The notes under the pieces are model-generated. The model did no database searches. It saw nothing but the letters and a program-made list of their open reading frames with translations, and was not told where the DNA came from. Positions 52,700 through 62,424 of a stretch of DNA of 64,000 nt are shown piece by piece; within the stretch, counting starts at the first letter, position 1; each line of letters begins with the position of its first letter. The stretch lies in contig NZ_CP013293.1 in the NCBI RefSeq assembly GCF_001456155.1, positions 248,001-312,000 on the forward strand. The letters are read 5' to 3'. Both the position numbers and the translations under genes were made by a program. This stretch comes from Chryseobacterium sp. IHB B 17019 (GTDB lineage: Bacteria > Bacteroidota > Bacteroidia > Flavobacteriales > Weeksellaceae).

Positions 52700-53737
52700 T
52701 TACAACAATTTTAGCCTAATCAGACTTTCTGCCGTGGCAAGTATAGCTTCAGATGCCGAACGTGGCGACCAGCCGAGGATGCGGATTGCCTTAGCACTTG
52801 TTGTATTCATCGGTATGCCTAATAATGGGACCATACTTTTAACCATTGGATCCTTCAATGCAGCGATACGTAACAGGAAATTAGGTAGCTGTCTTGCTTT
52901 CACTTTGTCGGCAGCCGCCCCAAGATTTTCTTTTAAAATTTTTGCCACTTCCACCAGCCAGATGCTTTCCCCGCCTGTCGCGATAAAGCGTTCGCCGTTG
53001 GCTGCCGGATCAACCATCGCCCGCAGGTGGAGGTCAGCGACATCACGTACATCAACAAAGCCAGTATTAATCTTAGGGCAGCCAGCCATTTTTCCGGTAA
53101 GGAGATTTTTGATCAAATAGATAGAATGTGAATAATCAGCTCCTAATACAGGTCCCATTACTGCCACCGGATTAATGGCAGTCAGCTCCATTCCACGACC
53201 TTCATTCTTGATAAATTCCCAGGCCGCTTTTTCCGCCAGCGTTTTAGATTTCTGATAGGCCGGTGCATTGATTGTATTGGTCCAGTCCGTCTCATTATAA
53301 GGCACAGTTTGTTTTGGGTGCCCATACACGACAGCGCCGATGGCTGAGGTTAATACGACCCGTTTTACACCTGCATCACGTGCTGCGCGTAAAACCCGCA
53401 ATACACCTTCACGTGCGGGAATGATCATTTCGTCTTCATGTTTAAAATCCAGTTTCGGAGTTGGCGAAGCAACATGCAATACATACATGCAGTCCTTAAC
53501 GGCATTATTCCAATTATTATCAGAGGACAGATCGGCTTGTACAAATGTAAGCTTACCGCTATCTTGGATTCCGCCTTCAAGTAACATAGCCCTTATTTTT
53601 GCATCATGTTCTAGCGTACGTACGGTCGCCCTTACCCTGTAACCTCGATCTAAAAGTTGAATGATGCAGTGCATAGCAATGAATCCCGACCCACCTGTCA
53701 CTAATACCAGTTTTTCAGAATTTGACTTTGTTTCCAT
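52700..53737 (-). CDS. NAD(P)-dependent epimerase/dehydrogenase-type (extended SDR) aldehyde reductase
   Basis: A 345-aa extended short-chain dehydrogenase. The nucleotide-binding glycine motif TGGSGFIA is at residues 14-21, the catalytic Y161-x-x-x-K165 lies in YQKSKTLAEK, and the serine is in the VVLTSAIG segment near residue 131. This is the dihydroflavonol-4-reductase-like group, which reduces aldehydes or ketones with NADPH. The substrate cannot be told. It is cotranscribed with the AraC gene. Confidence 0.9.
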   Translation of the reverse strand: METKSNSEKLVLVTGGSGFIAMHCIIQLLDRGYRVRATVRTLEHDAKIRAMLLEGGIQDSGKLTFVQADLSSDNNWNNAVKDCMYVLHVASPTPKLDFKHEDEMIIPAREGVLRVLRAARDAGVKRVVLTSAIGAVVYGHPKQTVPYNETDWTNTINAPAYQKSKTLAEKAAWEFIKNEGRGMELTAINPVAVMGPVLGADYSHSIYLIKNLLTGKMAGCPKINTGFVDVRDVADLHLRAMVDPAANGERFIATGGESIWLVEVAKILKENLGAAADKVKARQLPNFLLRIAALKDPMVKSMVPLLGIPMNTTSAKAIRILGWSPRSASEAILATAESLIRLKLL

Positions 53738-53930
53738 TATAAATTATTTTACTTAACAAAATTCGTAGAAATGAGAGCTGGGAGTTTTGTTTAAAAGACG
53801 CAATTTTCTTTGTTTAAAAGGCGGGTTCTAATAGTTATATCCTGAGAAATCGATGCAAACCCATACATAAGACAATGTATTTTGATTTATTTGTTGTTGA
53901 TAATCAGTAAGTTAATTTTTTTTAAAAAAC

Positions 53931-53960
53931 ACAGCTATTGGTTTTCGATCTATCTCCGTA
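53931..53960. repeat. 30-bp imperfect direct repeat, copy 2 (fecR leader)
   Basis: ACAGCTATTGGTTTT identical to 51759-51773, followed by a diverged half ending ATCTCCGTA. It lies 22 bp before the fecR start, its normal place as leader. Confidence 0.75.
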
Positions 53961-53982
53961 ATAGTATTAAACAGAAAAGACT

Positions 53983-55176
53983 TTGGAACAAGCCAACCAT
54001 ATCAAAGAACTCCTTAATAAATACCTGGACAAAAAAATCAGCAGGGAAGAGTATGATGTACTGCTTCAATATTTTGGAAAACCCGAAAATGAAAGTGAGC
54101 TGGACGGGCTTATACATAATGCCCTATCAGAAGATATTCCGGTTAATGATAATAATATTGAAGTAAATAAGATTGTAAATTCAGTAGAGCACAAACTCCG
54201 CCAGATGCTACAGCCGCGGAAAACAGTTCCATTGAGAAAATACTTTCTTCAGGCAGCCGTTCTATTTTTAGTTGCGGTAGCTGGTATTTCGCTTTACATC
54301 ATCCGGGCACATGAAAACGAAAAGGAACAGCAGCAGATCATTGTAGATGTGAAGCCTGGGCACAGTGCAGCAACTCTTACTCTTGCCAATGGACAGAAAA
54401 TCCTTCTCAACGATGTTGCTAATGGAAATATCGCAAAAGTGGGCGGGATCAGAGTTTCAAAAAGCAGTTACGGAGAAATAATTTATACATCGGGTCAATC
54501 TGATACAGAATCCAATAATCAAATAAATACCCTGTCAACAGCAAAAGGGGAGACCTATAGGATTGTGCTTTCCGACGGCACCAAAGTATGGCTTAACGCG
54601 GCGACCACTTTACAATATTCTGCTGACCTGAGAGCGCAGGGAATTCGGAAAGTAAAGTTATTAACTGGCGAAGCCTACTTTGAAGTAAGCAAAGACAAAC
54701 AGCATCCATTTGTGGTTGAGACCGCAAAACAAAAGGTAGAAGTATTGGGAACGCATTTCAGTATCAATAGCTATCAGGATGAAGGATATACAACAACGAC
54801 GTTGGAAGAAGGCTCTGTAAGAGTATCTTCTTCACAAGGTGCAAAAGCAAACAATACTGCTACGTTAAAACCTGGCCAACAATCTTTAAATTCCAGCGGA
54901 AATATAATTGTACGTCAGGCTGACCTGCAGAGCGCGTTGGCATGGAAAGAAGGTAATTTGTACTTCAAGGATGCGACAATTCAGGAAGTGCTGAGGCAGG
55001 TGAGCCGCTGGTATAACATCAGCGTAGACTATCAAGGTGCGCCAAGTAAGGAGAGATTCACCGGAGGTATAAAACGTACCTCAAATCTAACGGCAGTATT
55101 GCGTATTCTGGAGCTAAGCAACGTTAATTTTACCCTGACAAAAAATAATAATACAACAATCCTAGTCGTCCGGTAG
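53983..55176 (+). CDS. FecR-type anti-sigma factor, second locus
   Basis: A 397-aa protein. The N-terminus (LEQANHIKELLNKYLDKKIS) is the FecR cytoplasmic helical domain. It has one membrane helix (about 85-107, FLQAAVLFLVAVAGISLYII). The FecR domain (VLSDGTKVWLNAATTLQYSA, KLLTGEAYFEVSKDKQHPFV) and the DUF4974-like tail (VLRQVSRWYNISVDYQG) follow. No ATG precedes the body, so a TTG start at 53983 is assumed. It is expected to control the sigma factor from which it is separated by the inserted cassette. Confidence 0.9.
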   Translation: MEQANHIKELLNKYLDKKISREEYDVLLQYFGKPENESELDGLIHNALSEDIPVNDNNIEVNKIVNSVEHKLRQMLQPRKTVPLRKYFLQAAVLFLVAVAGISLYIIRAHENEKEQQQIIVDVKPGHSAATLTLANGQKILLNDVANGNIAKVGGIRVSKSSYGEIIYTSGQSDTESNNQINTLSTAKGETYRIVLSDGTKVWLNAATTLQYSADLRAQGIRKVKLLTGEAYFEVSKDKQHPFVVETAKQKVEVLGTHFSINSYQDEGYTTTTLEEGSVRVSSSQGAKANNTATLKPGQQSLNSSGNIIVRQADLQSALAWKEGNLYFKDATIQEVLRQVSRWYNISVDYQGAPSKERFTGGIKRTSNLTAVLRILELSNVNFTLTKNNNTTILVVR

Positions 55177-55266
55177 GAAATAAGTTCAAGTGTTAAATTT
55201 AAAAAGCAAATGCCTATGAGATAGTATTTTTCAATTTTAGGATTAGTTAATGATACCCGCAAAAAA

Positions 55267-55300
55267 GAACCGGAAACATCGTTCGAGGATGCTCCGGTTC
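55267..55300 (+). terminator. Hairpin between FecR and SusC genes (second locus)
   Basis: GAACCGGA and TCCGGTTC form an 8-bp stem enclosing an inner ATC/GAT pair. A GTCTTTTT run follows within 15 bases. It sits at the same place as the 39407-39431 hairpin in the first locus. Attenuation between fecR and susC is likely. Confidence 0.7.
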
Positions 55301-55404
55301 AAGTGGGTCTTTTTGACAATCAGTACCAACTAATTTATCAACTAACTGCAGGTCTCTTAACAGCTTAATATCAGGATGACCAAGCAGCAAACCGAAACAA
55401 ACTT

Positions 55405-58400
55405 ATGATTTTTTCAGTAAACTGGTGCTATACCAAGCGGTATTGTACAACAGTTTTTTTGGTTTTTTTCAAAAAAACCATCCAGACGATATTTTTAAAT
55501 CCAGCCATCATGAGGTTACATTTAATCATATTTATATGGCTCATAACTACTCTCGTGGCGACAGCAGTGCAGGTTAAGGCGCAAAATGTATCCTTGCCAG
55601 CCACAGCAATTCCATTACAGCAAGCTTTTAGAACGATCGAAAAACAAACTGGCTATCAGTTTTGGTACAATTCCAAAATGACAGGCATCAATACGCCTAT
55701 CACAACGAGCATTAACAACTTACCTCTTAAACAAGCATTAGATAAAATATTTGCAGACACTCCTTTCAACTACGAGATTGTAGACGAAACCATCGTAGTG
55801 AAGGAAAAAGCAGCCCTTCCCGCAAAAAACAAAGATAAGCAGAATGACTCAAGCTTTACCGGAACAGTTACAGACGAAAATGGTCAACCATTAGTTGGTG
55901 CAACAGTAACCATAAAGGGAATAAACCAAACAACTGTAACCAATCGTGAAGGACATTATACCTTTCAAAATATACCCGACAACGCAGTCTTAATTGTTAG
56001 TTATATTGGATATAGCACAAAGGAAGTCTATTTGGAAAGTGCTATCAAAATTACTCTTCACAAAAGTGATTCAAAATTGGACGATGTGCAAGTGATAGCA
56101 TATGGCACAACAACAAAACGTCTTAATACAGGTTCCGTTGTTTCAGTTTCGGCTAAAGATATAGAACGGCAACCCGTTTCAAATCCTCTTGCTACTTTAA
56201 TAGGCCGTGTTCCGGGGCTTGTAATAACTCAGCAATCTGGTGTTCCGGGTTCGTCGTTTTCCATCCAGATCCGTGGTCGTAATTCAATTTCACAAGGTAC
56301 CCAACCTCTTATATTGGTCGATGGGATTCCACTCGCAGCAGGAAATGAAAATTTGGGATTGATTAGCTCTGCTATCAGCAATCTCAATCAACAAAGCGGC
56401 GTGAGCCCATTTAATGGGATCAGTCCGTCTGACATCGAGAGTATTGAAATACTTAAAGATGCAGATGCCACCGCTATCTACGGGAGCCGTGGAGCAAATG
56501 GTGTGGTTCTCGTCACCACTAAAAAGGGACAAGCCGGCAAAACTCAAATTACCGGCAACCTCCATTATGGTATAACAGAAGTGGGACAGAAGCCCTCTCT
56601 TTTAAATACAGAACAGTATACTGCAATGCGTCGCGAAGCCTTTAAAAACGCGGGTGCTACAGCTACAATCAGTAATGCTCCCGATCTTACTGTGTGGGAT
56701 ACCAATCGTTATACCAATTTTCAGAGCGAGTTTTTAGGTGGAATAGGAAAAATCACCAATGCAAACCTTTCTCTTTTGGGCGGTTCAGCGGGAACGCAGT
56801 TCATGATCAGTGGAAATTACAACCGTGAAACAAGTGTTTTTCCATCAGATTTGCCAAACCAAAGGGGAGGATTGCTTGCAAACATAAATCATCGCTCAGC
56901 AGATAATCGGCTAAATATTGCTTTTTCTGGAAATTTTACCTCAAATGAAAACCGTGCACCCAAAACAGATTTTAGTTATTACGCATACCTCTCTCCAAAT
57001 ACGCCGTCTTTTTTCGATGCTGGCGGAAATTTAAAATGGATTGAAGGCGGAATAGAATACGACAACCCCTATGCATTTTTAAAAGAAAGTTATTTGATAC
57101 GCAACAACAACCTTACAAGTAGCTTAAATGCATCTTACAGAATTATTGAAGGGCTTTCTGTTAAGGCTTTATTGGGCTATAACCAGCAATTTACCAATGA
57201 GCAGCTGTTATCACCGTCTGAGGCAAAACGCCCCTCATCTGCTACAAGCGGACCCACAACTCAATTTGGTCGTAATCAGTTTAGCAGCTGGAATATCGAA
57301 CCACAGCTGGAATATGTAAAACAGGTGTGGAAAGGCAAACTTAACGTACTGGCTGGCACAACTTTTAATGCACGAAACAATAATAGCCTGCTCGTTGAGG
57401 GATCTGGATATAGCAGTAATTCTTTAATGGAAGCTCTTGATGCGGCTTCAGTTATAGACGCCAGTAGTGTAAGGTCGCAATACCGTTATCAAGCTGTTTT
57501 TGGTCGCATCAATTACAATATTGCAGATAAATACCTGCTGAACCTAACAGGAAGACGAGATGGAAGCAGTCGTTTCGGGCCGGGTAAACAGTTTGCCAAT
57601 TTTGGAGCAATAGGTGCAGCATGGATATTTAGTAGTGAGAAATGTATGGCACCACTAAGCTTTTTAAGCTACGGCAAATTAAGGGCAAGCTATGGTGTAA
57701 CCGGTAACGACCAGATTGGTGACTACCAATTTGTAGAAACATGGAAACCACACTCGATAACCTATCAAGGGACTTCGGGCTTAGCGCCAAGTACATTATA
57801 TAATTCAGGTTATGCCTGGGAGAAAAATAATAAATTAGAGGCTGCACTTGATTTAGGTTTTTTTAAGGATAGAATTTTACTCTCCATTAATTATTTTCAA
57901 AACCGTAGTGGAAACCAGCTCATAAATTATCGTTTACCCTTTACCACAGGCTTCAATACTATAATTGCTAATTTTCCAGCACTTGTCCAAAATAAGGGTT
58001 GGGAATTTTCACTATCTACGACAGTAAAAAGCGGCAGCTTTAAATGGGATAGCAGTTTCAATCTTACCCTGCCCAAAAACACCTTGCTTGAATTTCCGGG
58101 GATAGAAAGCACATCTTACAACAATACCTATAAAGTTGGGCAGTCCTTAAATCTGATATACAATTATCTGTCAAAGGGTGTTAATCCTCAGACAGGATTA
58201 GTGGAGTTATCGGATAGTGATGGAAACAATGTGTTAACAACCTCAGATTTCCAATTGTTGGGCAAAAGAGATCCACGATTTTATGGTGGCTGGCAGAACA
58301 GTTTCTCTTATGCGGGAATTGAACTTCAATTTTTATTTGATTTTAAAAAGCAAACAGGACGAAATGCCAACTATTGGATATATAACACATCTTTTATCCC

Positions 58401-58746
58401 GGGAAGTATGATAAACCAAAGTGTTGCTGTCCTCACCAGGTGGCAAAAGGAGGGAGACGTTAGTGATGTTCCCAAGTTCTTACCAAGCTCAACAGCTACA
58501 AATGTCGGTACATCAAGCTATGTGTTCAGCGATCAATCGTATATCCGCTTACGTAATGTCTCGTTAGGCTACACTCTGCCGAAAACAGTTTTATCTAAAA
58601 TTGGAGCAAAAATGATTAGAGTATATATACAGGGGCAAAACCTGTACACTTTTAACCGGGATAATGGTTATGACCCTGAGATACAAAATCCATATGTTTT
58701 ACCTGCCCTCCGGACTTACGCACTGGGAATGCAAATAAGCTATTAA
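55405..58746 (+). CDS. SusC/RagA-type TonB-dependent transporter with STN and CPD domains
   Basis: A 1113-aa outer-membrane protein. A signal-like sequence from residue 36 (MRLHLIIFIWLITT) ends at VKAQ, so the start may be ATG 55510 or the upstream 55405. The STN domain (about 62-136) is followed by a carboxypeptidase-like regulatory repeat (GTVTDENGQPLVGATVTIKG), the plug (QIRGRNSIS, ILVDGIPL, ILKDADATAIYGSRGANGV) and the beta-barrel ending LRTYALGMQISY. It is signalled by FecR. It differs from the first SusC by the added CPD domain. Confidence 0.95.
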   Translation: MIFSVNWCYTKRYCTTVFLVFFKKTIQTIFLNPAIMRLHLIIFIWLITTLVATAVQVKAQNVSLPATAIPLQQAFRTIEKQTGYQFWYNSKMTGINTPITTSINNLPLKQALDKIFADTPFNYEIVDETIVVKEKAALPAKNKDKQNDSSFTGTVTDENGQPLVGATVTIKGINQTTVTNREGHYTFQNIPDNAVLIVSYIGYSTKEVYLESAIKITLHKSDSKLDDVQVIAYGTTTKRLNTGSVVSVSAKDIERQPVSNPLATLIGRVPGLVITQQSGVPGSSFSIQIRGRNSISQGTQPLILVDGIPLAAGNENLGLISSAISNLNQQSGVSPFNGISPSDIESIEILKDADATAIYGSRGANGVVLVTTKKGQAGKTQITGNLHYGITEVGQKPSLLNTEQYTAMRREAFKNAGATATISNAPDLTVWDTNRYTNFQSEFLGGIGKITNANLSLLGGSAGTQFMISGNYNRETSVFPSDLPNQRGGLLANINHRSADNRLNIAFSGNFTSNENRAPKTDFSYYAYLSPNTPSFFDAGGNLKWIEGGIEYDNPYAFLKESYLIRNNNLTSSLNASYRIIEGLSVKALLGYNQQFTNEQLLSPSEAKRPSSATSGPTTQFGRNQFSSWNIEPQLEYVKQVWKGKLNVLAGTTFNARNNNSLLVEGSGYSSNSLMEALDAASVIDASSVRSQYRYQAVFGRINYNIADKYLLNLTGRRDGSSRFGPGKQFANFGAIGAAWIFSSEKCMAPLSFLSYGKLRASYGVTGNDQIGDYQFVETWKPHSITYQGTSGLAPSTLYNSGYAWEKNNKLEAALDLGFFKDRILLSINYFQNRSGNQLINYRLPFTTGFNTIIANFPALVQNKGWEFSLSTTVKSGSFKWDSSFNLTLPKNTLLEFPGIESTSYNNTYKVGQSLNLIYNYLSKGVNPQTGLVELSDSDGNNVLTTSDFQLLGKRDPRFYGGWQNSFSYAGIELQFLFDFKKQTGRNANYWIYNTSFIPGSMINQSVAVLTRWQKEGDVSDVPKFLPSSTATNVGTSSYVFSDQSYIRLRNVSLGYTLPKTVLSKIGAKMIRVYIQGQNLYTFNRDNGYDPEIQNPYVLPALRTYALGMQISY

Positions 58747-58749
58747 ACC

Positions 58750-60123
58750 ATGAAAAAAGAAATCCTAATTATATTGATAATATTATTAGCCATTTTTGGA
58801 AATGGCTGTAAAAAATTTGTTGAGGTCGGCCCACCCTCTGACAAAACCATAGCTTCAACAGTTTTTGAAAATGAAAGCACTGCCAAGGCTGCCATTGTGG
58901 GGCTGTATGCAAGAATGACCTCCAATAGCCTTTATTTTACATCCGGTGGAACTACTGCCTATTTAGGGCTTTACAGCGATGAATTGTTTTATACTTCCAC
59001 CTCTGTCGTAACCTCCCAATTTTCTGACAGTAAACTGGCGGCCAATAACGGAACTGTATACGGAAACTTTTGGGGACAAGCCTATCAACTTATTTATGCC
59101 GCTAATAGCTGTATTAATGGCCTTAAAACATCAGCGATAAACACGGAACTGCGTGTGCAGTTACTAGGAGAGGCATATTTTGTTCGAGCATACTGCTACT
59201 GGACTTTGGTCAGCTTATTTGGTGATGTACCTTTGGTGCTGCAGGCGGATGACTATGCGGCAACTGTGCAGATGACAAGAACTCCTAGCTCTGAGGTCGT
59301 TAATCAAGTATTAGCTGATATGAATGAGGCAAGGAAAAGCTTAAAACCCGCATATCCGACCTCTGGCAGATTCAGGCCAAATTATTTTACAGTGATGGCT
59401 ATGCTTTCCAGAATAAACACCTATTTGGGTAAATGGAATGATGTATTATCAAACTGCAACGAAGTGATTGGAAATAGCGCTTATGGACTTGAAAATGATT
59501 TAAACAAGGTTTTCCTTATCGGCAGTAATGAAGTTATATGGCAAATGTCGTACGATCAGCCGTTAACCAACACTTATGAGGGTAGTAATTTTATTCCGAC
59601 AACTGCGGCCACTACAATACCGTTGTTTGCCCTTCGTAATACGCTGTACAATGCTTTTACTGTTGCTGATAAACGAAAAACCAGCTGGACATCAACCAAA
59701 ACAGTGTCAGGTACCTTGTATGCTTATCCGTTTAAATATAAAGTTCGGTCAAGCTCTATCAAAACTGAGGCTCAGGCAATGATTCGGCTTAGTGAAGTTT
59801 ACCTTAATCGTGCGGAGGCAAAGGCACATCTAAATGATGTTACTGCATTGGATGATTTAAATAAAATACGGAATCGTGCAGGACTTACGAATATTTCCGG
59901 TCTTTCTGGTCAGCCTTTGATTAATGAGATATTAAACGAACGACGCCTGGAATTGTTTGCGGAATGGGGTTTGCGTTGGTTCGACCTTAAGCGCACAAAT
60001 CAGCTTGATCATGTTATCGGTCCTTTAAAAAGCGGCTGGGTAAATACTGCCGTATTATGGCCTATTCCCAACAATGAGATTTTGTCTTCCCCTAATTTAA
60101 CACAAAACCCAGGTTATAATTAA
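58750..60123 (+). CDS. SusD/RagB-family outer-membrane lipoprotein, second locus
   Basis: A 457-aa lipoprotein with lipobox GNGC (cysteine at residue 20), then the AAIVGLYARMTSNSLYF motif, the SLFGDVPLVLQ segment and the C-terminal WFDLKRTNQLDHV...WPIPNNEIL motif. It is 3 bp after SusC and 11 bp before TlpA. It is similar in order to the first SusD. The substrate is unknown. Confidence 0.95.
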   Translation: MKKEILIILIILLAIFGNGCKKFVEVGPPSDKTIASTVFENESTAKAAIVGLYARMTSNSLYFTSGGTTAYLGLYSDELFYTSTSVVTSQFSDSKLAANNGTVYGNFWGQAYQLIYAANSCINGLKTSAINTELRVQLLGEAYFVRAYCYWTLVSLFGDVPLVLQADDYAATVQMTRTPSSEVVNQVLADMNEARKSLKPAYPTSGRFRPNYFTVMAMLSRINTYLGKWNDVLSNCNEVIGNSAYGLENDLNKVFLIGSNEVIWQMSYDQPLTNTYEGSNFIPTTAATTIPLFALRNTLYNAFTVADKRKTSWTSTKTVSGTLYAYPFKYKVRSSSIKTEAQAMIRLSEVYLNRAEAKAHLNDVTALDDLNKIRNRAGLTNISGLSGQPLINEILNERRLELFAEWGLRWFDLKRTNQLDHVIGPLKSGWVNTAVLWPIPNNEILSSPNLTQNPGYN

Positions 60124-60134
60124 TTTTAGCTATA

Positions 60135-61439
60135 ATGAAGTTGATAAGAAGAATTTCGATGATAATACCGTTTATATTACCGTTCCTAGCATTGAATGCC
60201 CAGATCATCAAGCCACTGAAGATTGGCGATAAGGTTCCCGACCTATATTTTTCAAAAATGCTTAACCATAGTAGCTCTAAAGGTAGGTTATCGGATTTTC
60301 AAGGAAAGGCAATTATTATAGACATGTGGTTTCACACTTGTGCTCCCTGTATTGGTAGTATGCCGCATTTAGACAGTTTGCAACAAGAATTTAAAAATGA
60401 CCTGCAGGTGTTGCTTGTTACATGGGAGAGTGAACCTGAAATACTGGAATTTTGGAAAAAAAACACAGAGGTAAACAAATTAAAATTTACTCAGGCGGTG
60501 GAAGATACTTTACTACGTAAGTTATTTCCGGCGGTTTCATTTCCACATCAGATCTGGATTGATAAGAGTGGTGTTGTGGTAGCGATCACCAATGGAAAAA
60601 GTTCAACAAGGGTCAACATCCGTAAGCTTGTCGAAAATAGTGATTTAGAAATTTCTGAAAAGAAAGAAGAACTTGACAGCAAAATTAGATGGGGAATCGA
60701 ACCGCTTATGAATATACGCTATTTAGAGAATAAAGACAAGATCATCAGTTATTCTTATTTCAGTAAACGCCGTGCTGAATTTAATGGAAGTATTACCCAT
60801 GAAATTGATACTGTAAATCGTCTTGTCAGGATCAAATTTAGCAATATTGATTACGCTATGCTATACGATTATGCATATAAAAGCTCAATGATGGATAATG
60901 CAAGTTTCAATAGAGCCAACAGATTAATAAGGAGAGATCATACTAATTTACCTGTAGATTATGATGGAAAAAATTTCACTACTTCTTTTTGCTATGATTT
61001 GATATATAAGGACAGTACCAAAACCTTAAATAATTTTGGAAAATATATGGTCGCTGATTTGGACCGTAACCTTAACGTTAAGAGTCGTGAAGCGACACGC
61101 AATATTCCGTGTTATGTGATACGTCCTAATGGTAAGGGTACAAGATATCGGGAAACCCTAGATCCGGATGGCAAAAAACAGTTGTACAACCGTTCTCTAA
61201 AACCACATAAGATATTCTATGTTAGCAGGCAATTACCTTCATTCACAGAATATGTAATAAACACCACTTTACCAACACCTGTATTATTTGAATTTGGAAG
61301 TGAGAGAAGTATGAATTTCGAAGTGCTTTGGGACTTAAATGATCTGAAAAAAATGAATAAGACGCTAGCGAAATTTGATGTAAAGATTGAAAGGACAAAG
61401 CGGCGCAGAAAAGTGATCATTTTAGAAGACCCAAATTAG
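60135..61439 (+). CDS. TlpA/ResA-type thioredoxin-like protein with long C-terminal extension
   Basis: A 434-aa exported protein with a signal peptide ending LNAQ. The thioredoxin domain has the redox motif CAPC (C69, C72 in WFHTCAPCIG). About 270 extra residues with beta-type sequence follow, not recognised. It should reduce or isomerise disulfides in the periplasm. It is the last gene of the SusC-SusD operon, in the same slot as the S9 peptidase of locus one. It faces the peptide gene across a shared terminator. Confidence 0.9.
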   Translation: MKLIRRISMIIPFILPFLALNAQIIKPLKIGDKVPDLYFSKMLNHSSSKGRLSDFQGKAIIIDMWFHTCAPCIGSMPHLDSLQQEFKNDLQVLLVTWESEPEILEFWKKNTEVNKLKFTQAVEDTLLRKLFPAVSFPHQIWIDKSGVVVAITNGKSSTRVNIRKLVENSDLEISEKKEELDSKIRWGIEPLMNIRYLENKDKIISYSYFSKRRAEFNGSITHEIDTVNRLVRIKFSNIDYAMLYDYAYKSSMMDNASFNRANRLIRRDHTNLPVDYDGKNFTTSFCYDLIYKDSTKTLNNFGKYMVADLDRNLNVKSREATRNIPCYVIRPNGKGTRYRETLDPDGKKQLYNRSLKPHKIFYVSRQLPSFTEYVINTTLPTPVLFEFGSERSMNFEVLWDLNDLKKMNKTLAKFDVKIERTKRRRKVIILEDPN

Positions 61440-61445
61440 ATAATT

Positions 61446-61480
61446 AAAAAGCCGGTAGTGGAAACTACCGGCCAATTTTT
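61446..61480. terminator. Bidirectional terminator between TlpA and DUF6520 genes
   Basis: GCCGGTAGT and ACTACCGGC form a perfect 9-bp stem with a 4-base loop, with AAAAA before and TTTTT after. As in the first locus, the last gene's stop (61479-61481) is in its tail. Confidence 0.88.
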
Positions 61481-61763
61481 ATTCTTGGTCTCCCAAAATT
61501 GGAGTAGCGGGTCCGGCCCCGCTTCCGTCAGGATTAAGACTTTCGTAGCCTCTGGCGCATAATACTTCCTGATCGCCACATTGGGTTTGCTTAACTGCCG
61601 GGGTCATAAATCCTCCGTCAGAACCATCTGCATTGATCCAGAATAGTTCACCAGCCTTAGCTTTTACATCCGTTTTTGCTGTTGGCGCAGGTGCCATAGC
61701 AACTGCTGCCGTTAGACCTGCTGCAACTGCTAGCAAACCCAAAATACTTGTTAACTTTTTCAT
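61479..61763 (-). CDS. Small secreted cysteine-containing peptide (DUF6520-like), second locus
   Basis: A 94-aa protein with a hydrophobic signal (MKKLTSILGLLAVAAGLTAA) and a mature part of about 60-70 residues. It contains FWINA, and two cysteines in QCGDQEVLC spaced to form one disulfide. The end is Gly/Pro-rich (GSGAGPATPILGDQE). It shares the [YF]-x-I-N-A motif with the first peptide but otherwise differs. It follows the MauE gene and is preceded by the same conserved leader RNA element. The function is unknown; a secreted signal or structural peptide is possible. Confidence 0.8.
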   Translation of the reverse strand: MKKLTSILGLLAVAAGLTAAVAMAPAPTAKTDVKAKAGELFWINADGSDGGFMTPAVKQTQCGDQEVLCARGYESLNPDGSGAGPATPILGDQE

Positions 61764-61778
61764 AATATATGATTGTAT

Positions 61779-61820
61779 TTAGTTTTGCCTACTCTGTTGA
61801 TGGGTTTTCAGCTACCCCCA
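61779..61820 (-). promoter_or_regulatory. Conserved structured leader of the DUF6520 peptide gene (second copy)
   Basis: On the minus strand TGGG (complement of 61817-61820) pairs with CCCA (61801-61804) around the 12-base loop GGTAGCTGAAAA. The block AGAGTAGGCAAAACTAA lies at 61779-61795. The loop and block match the first copy (32028-32066), while the stem has changed to compensating bases. The loop GCT can pair with GGC (G-U allowed). It ends 15 bases before the ATG. Confidence 0.6.
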
Positions 61821-61902
61821 ATAATTGAAAATTATATTATCATGTTTTTTTTAAATTACCTGTATTCCAAAGATCATCTATGAAAACTGTTACGAGTTCG
61901 CT

Positions 61903-62349
61903 TTAGTTTATTGATAAATTGGTTCGATCAGTTCCCAAGCCCGTCTTGTGCAGATATATTCCGGCACAGCTAATCAACAGGTAACTAATGTTAAAGGCAA
62001 GATGCTCTTTCCAAGTCATTGCAGATAATACACCTCCGCAGGTACAAGTGGCTTTTGTAGGATCTATAAAAATTACATAAAACACATATATTGTAAATAC
62101 TAACATTAAGCCCGCTGATAGCCATAATCCATAAACTCTAATAGGTTTTAATATTAATAAAAACGCAGCCAGTAGTTCTATTCCTGGTAGTAAGTAAAAT
62201 AATATATCCTGATAGCCACTTGTTGTGGGATTCCAGCTCAGTTGCCTATAAAAGGCTTGGTGGTTTCCCCATTTACTTATTGCAGTATAGACCCATAACA
62301 GTACTAATAGCGCAACAATAATTTCTAAAATGATGGTTTTTGCTTTCAT
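61903..62349 (-). CDS. MauE/DoxX-like redox membrane protein, second locus
   Basis: A 148-aa protein with four membrane helices and the dithiol motif TCTCGG (C102, C104), at the same positions as in the 490-aa homologue of the first locus (WVYTAISKW parallels FVYASISKM). No extra C-terminal domain is present. It should deliver disulfides to an exported partner; the adjacent DUF6520 peptide is the obvious candidate. It begins 75 bp after the small lipoprotein gene. Confidence 0.85.
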   Translation of the reverse strand: MKAKTIILEIIVALLVLLWVYTAISKWGNHQAFYRQLSWNPTTSGYQDILFYLLPGIELLAAFLLILKPIRVYGLWLSAGLMLVFTIYVFYVIFIDPTKATCTCGGVLSAMTWKEHLAFNISYLLISCAGIYLHKTGLGTDRTNLSIN

Positions 62350-62424
62350 GGTTACTGGTTTTCGTTAGACATTTTTGTTGCTTTAGTTCTATAGCTATCT
62401 ACAATAGTTTCCCACGGATATGGT

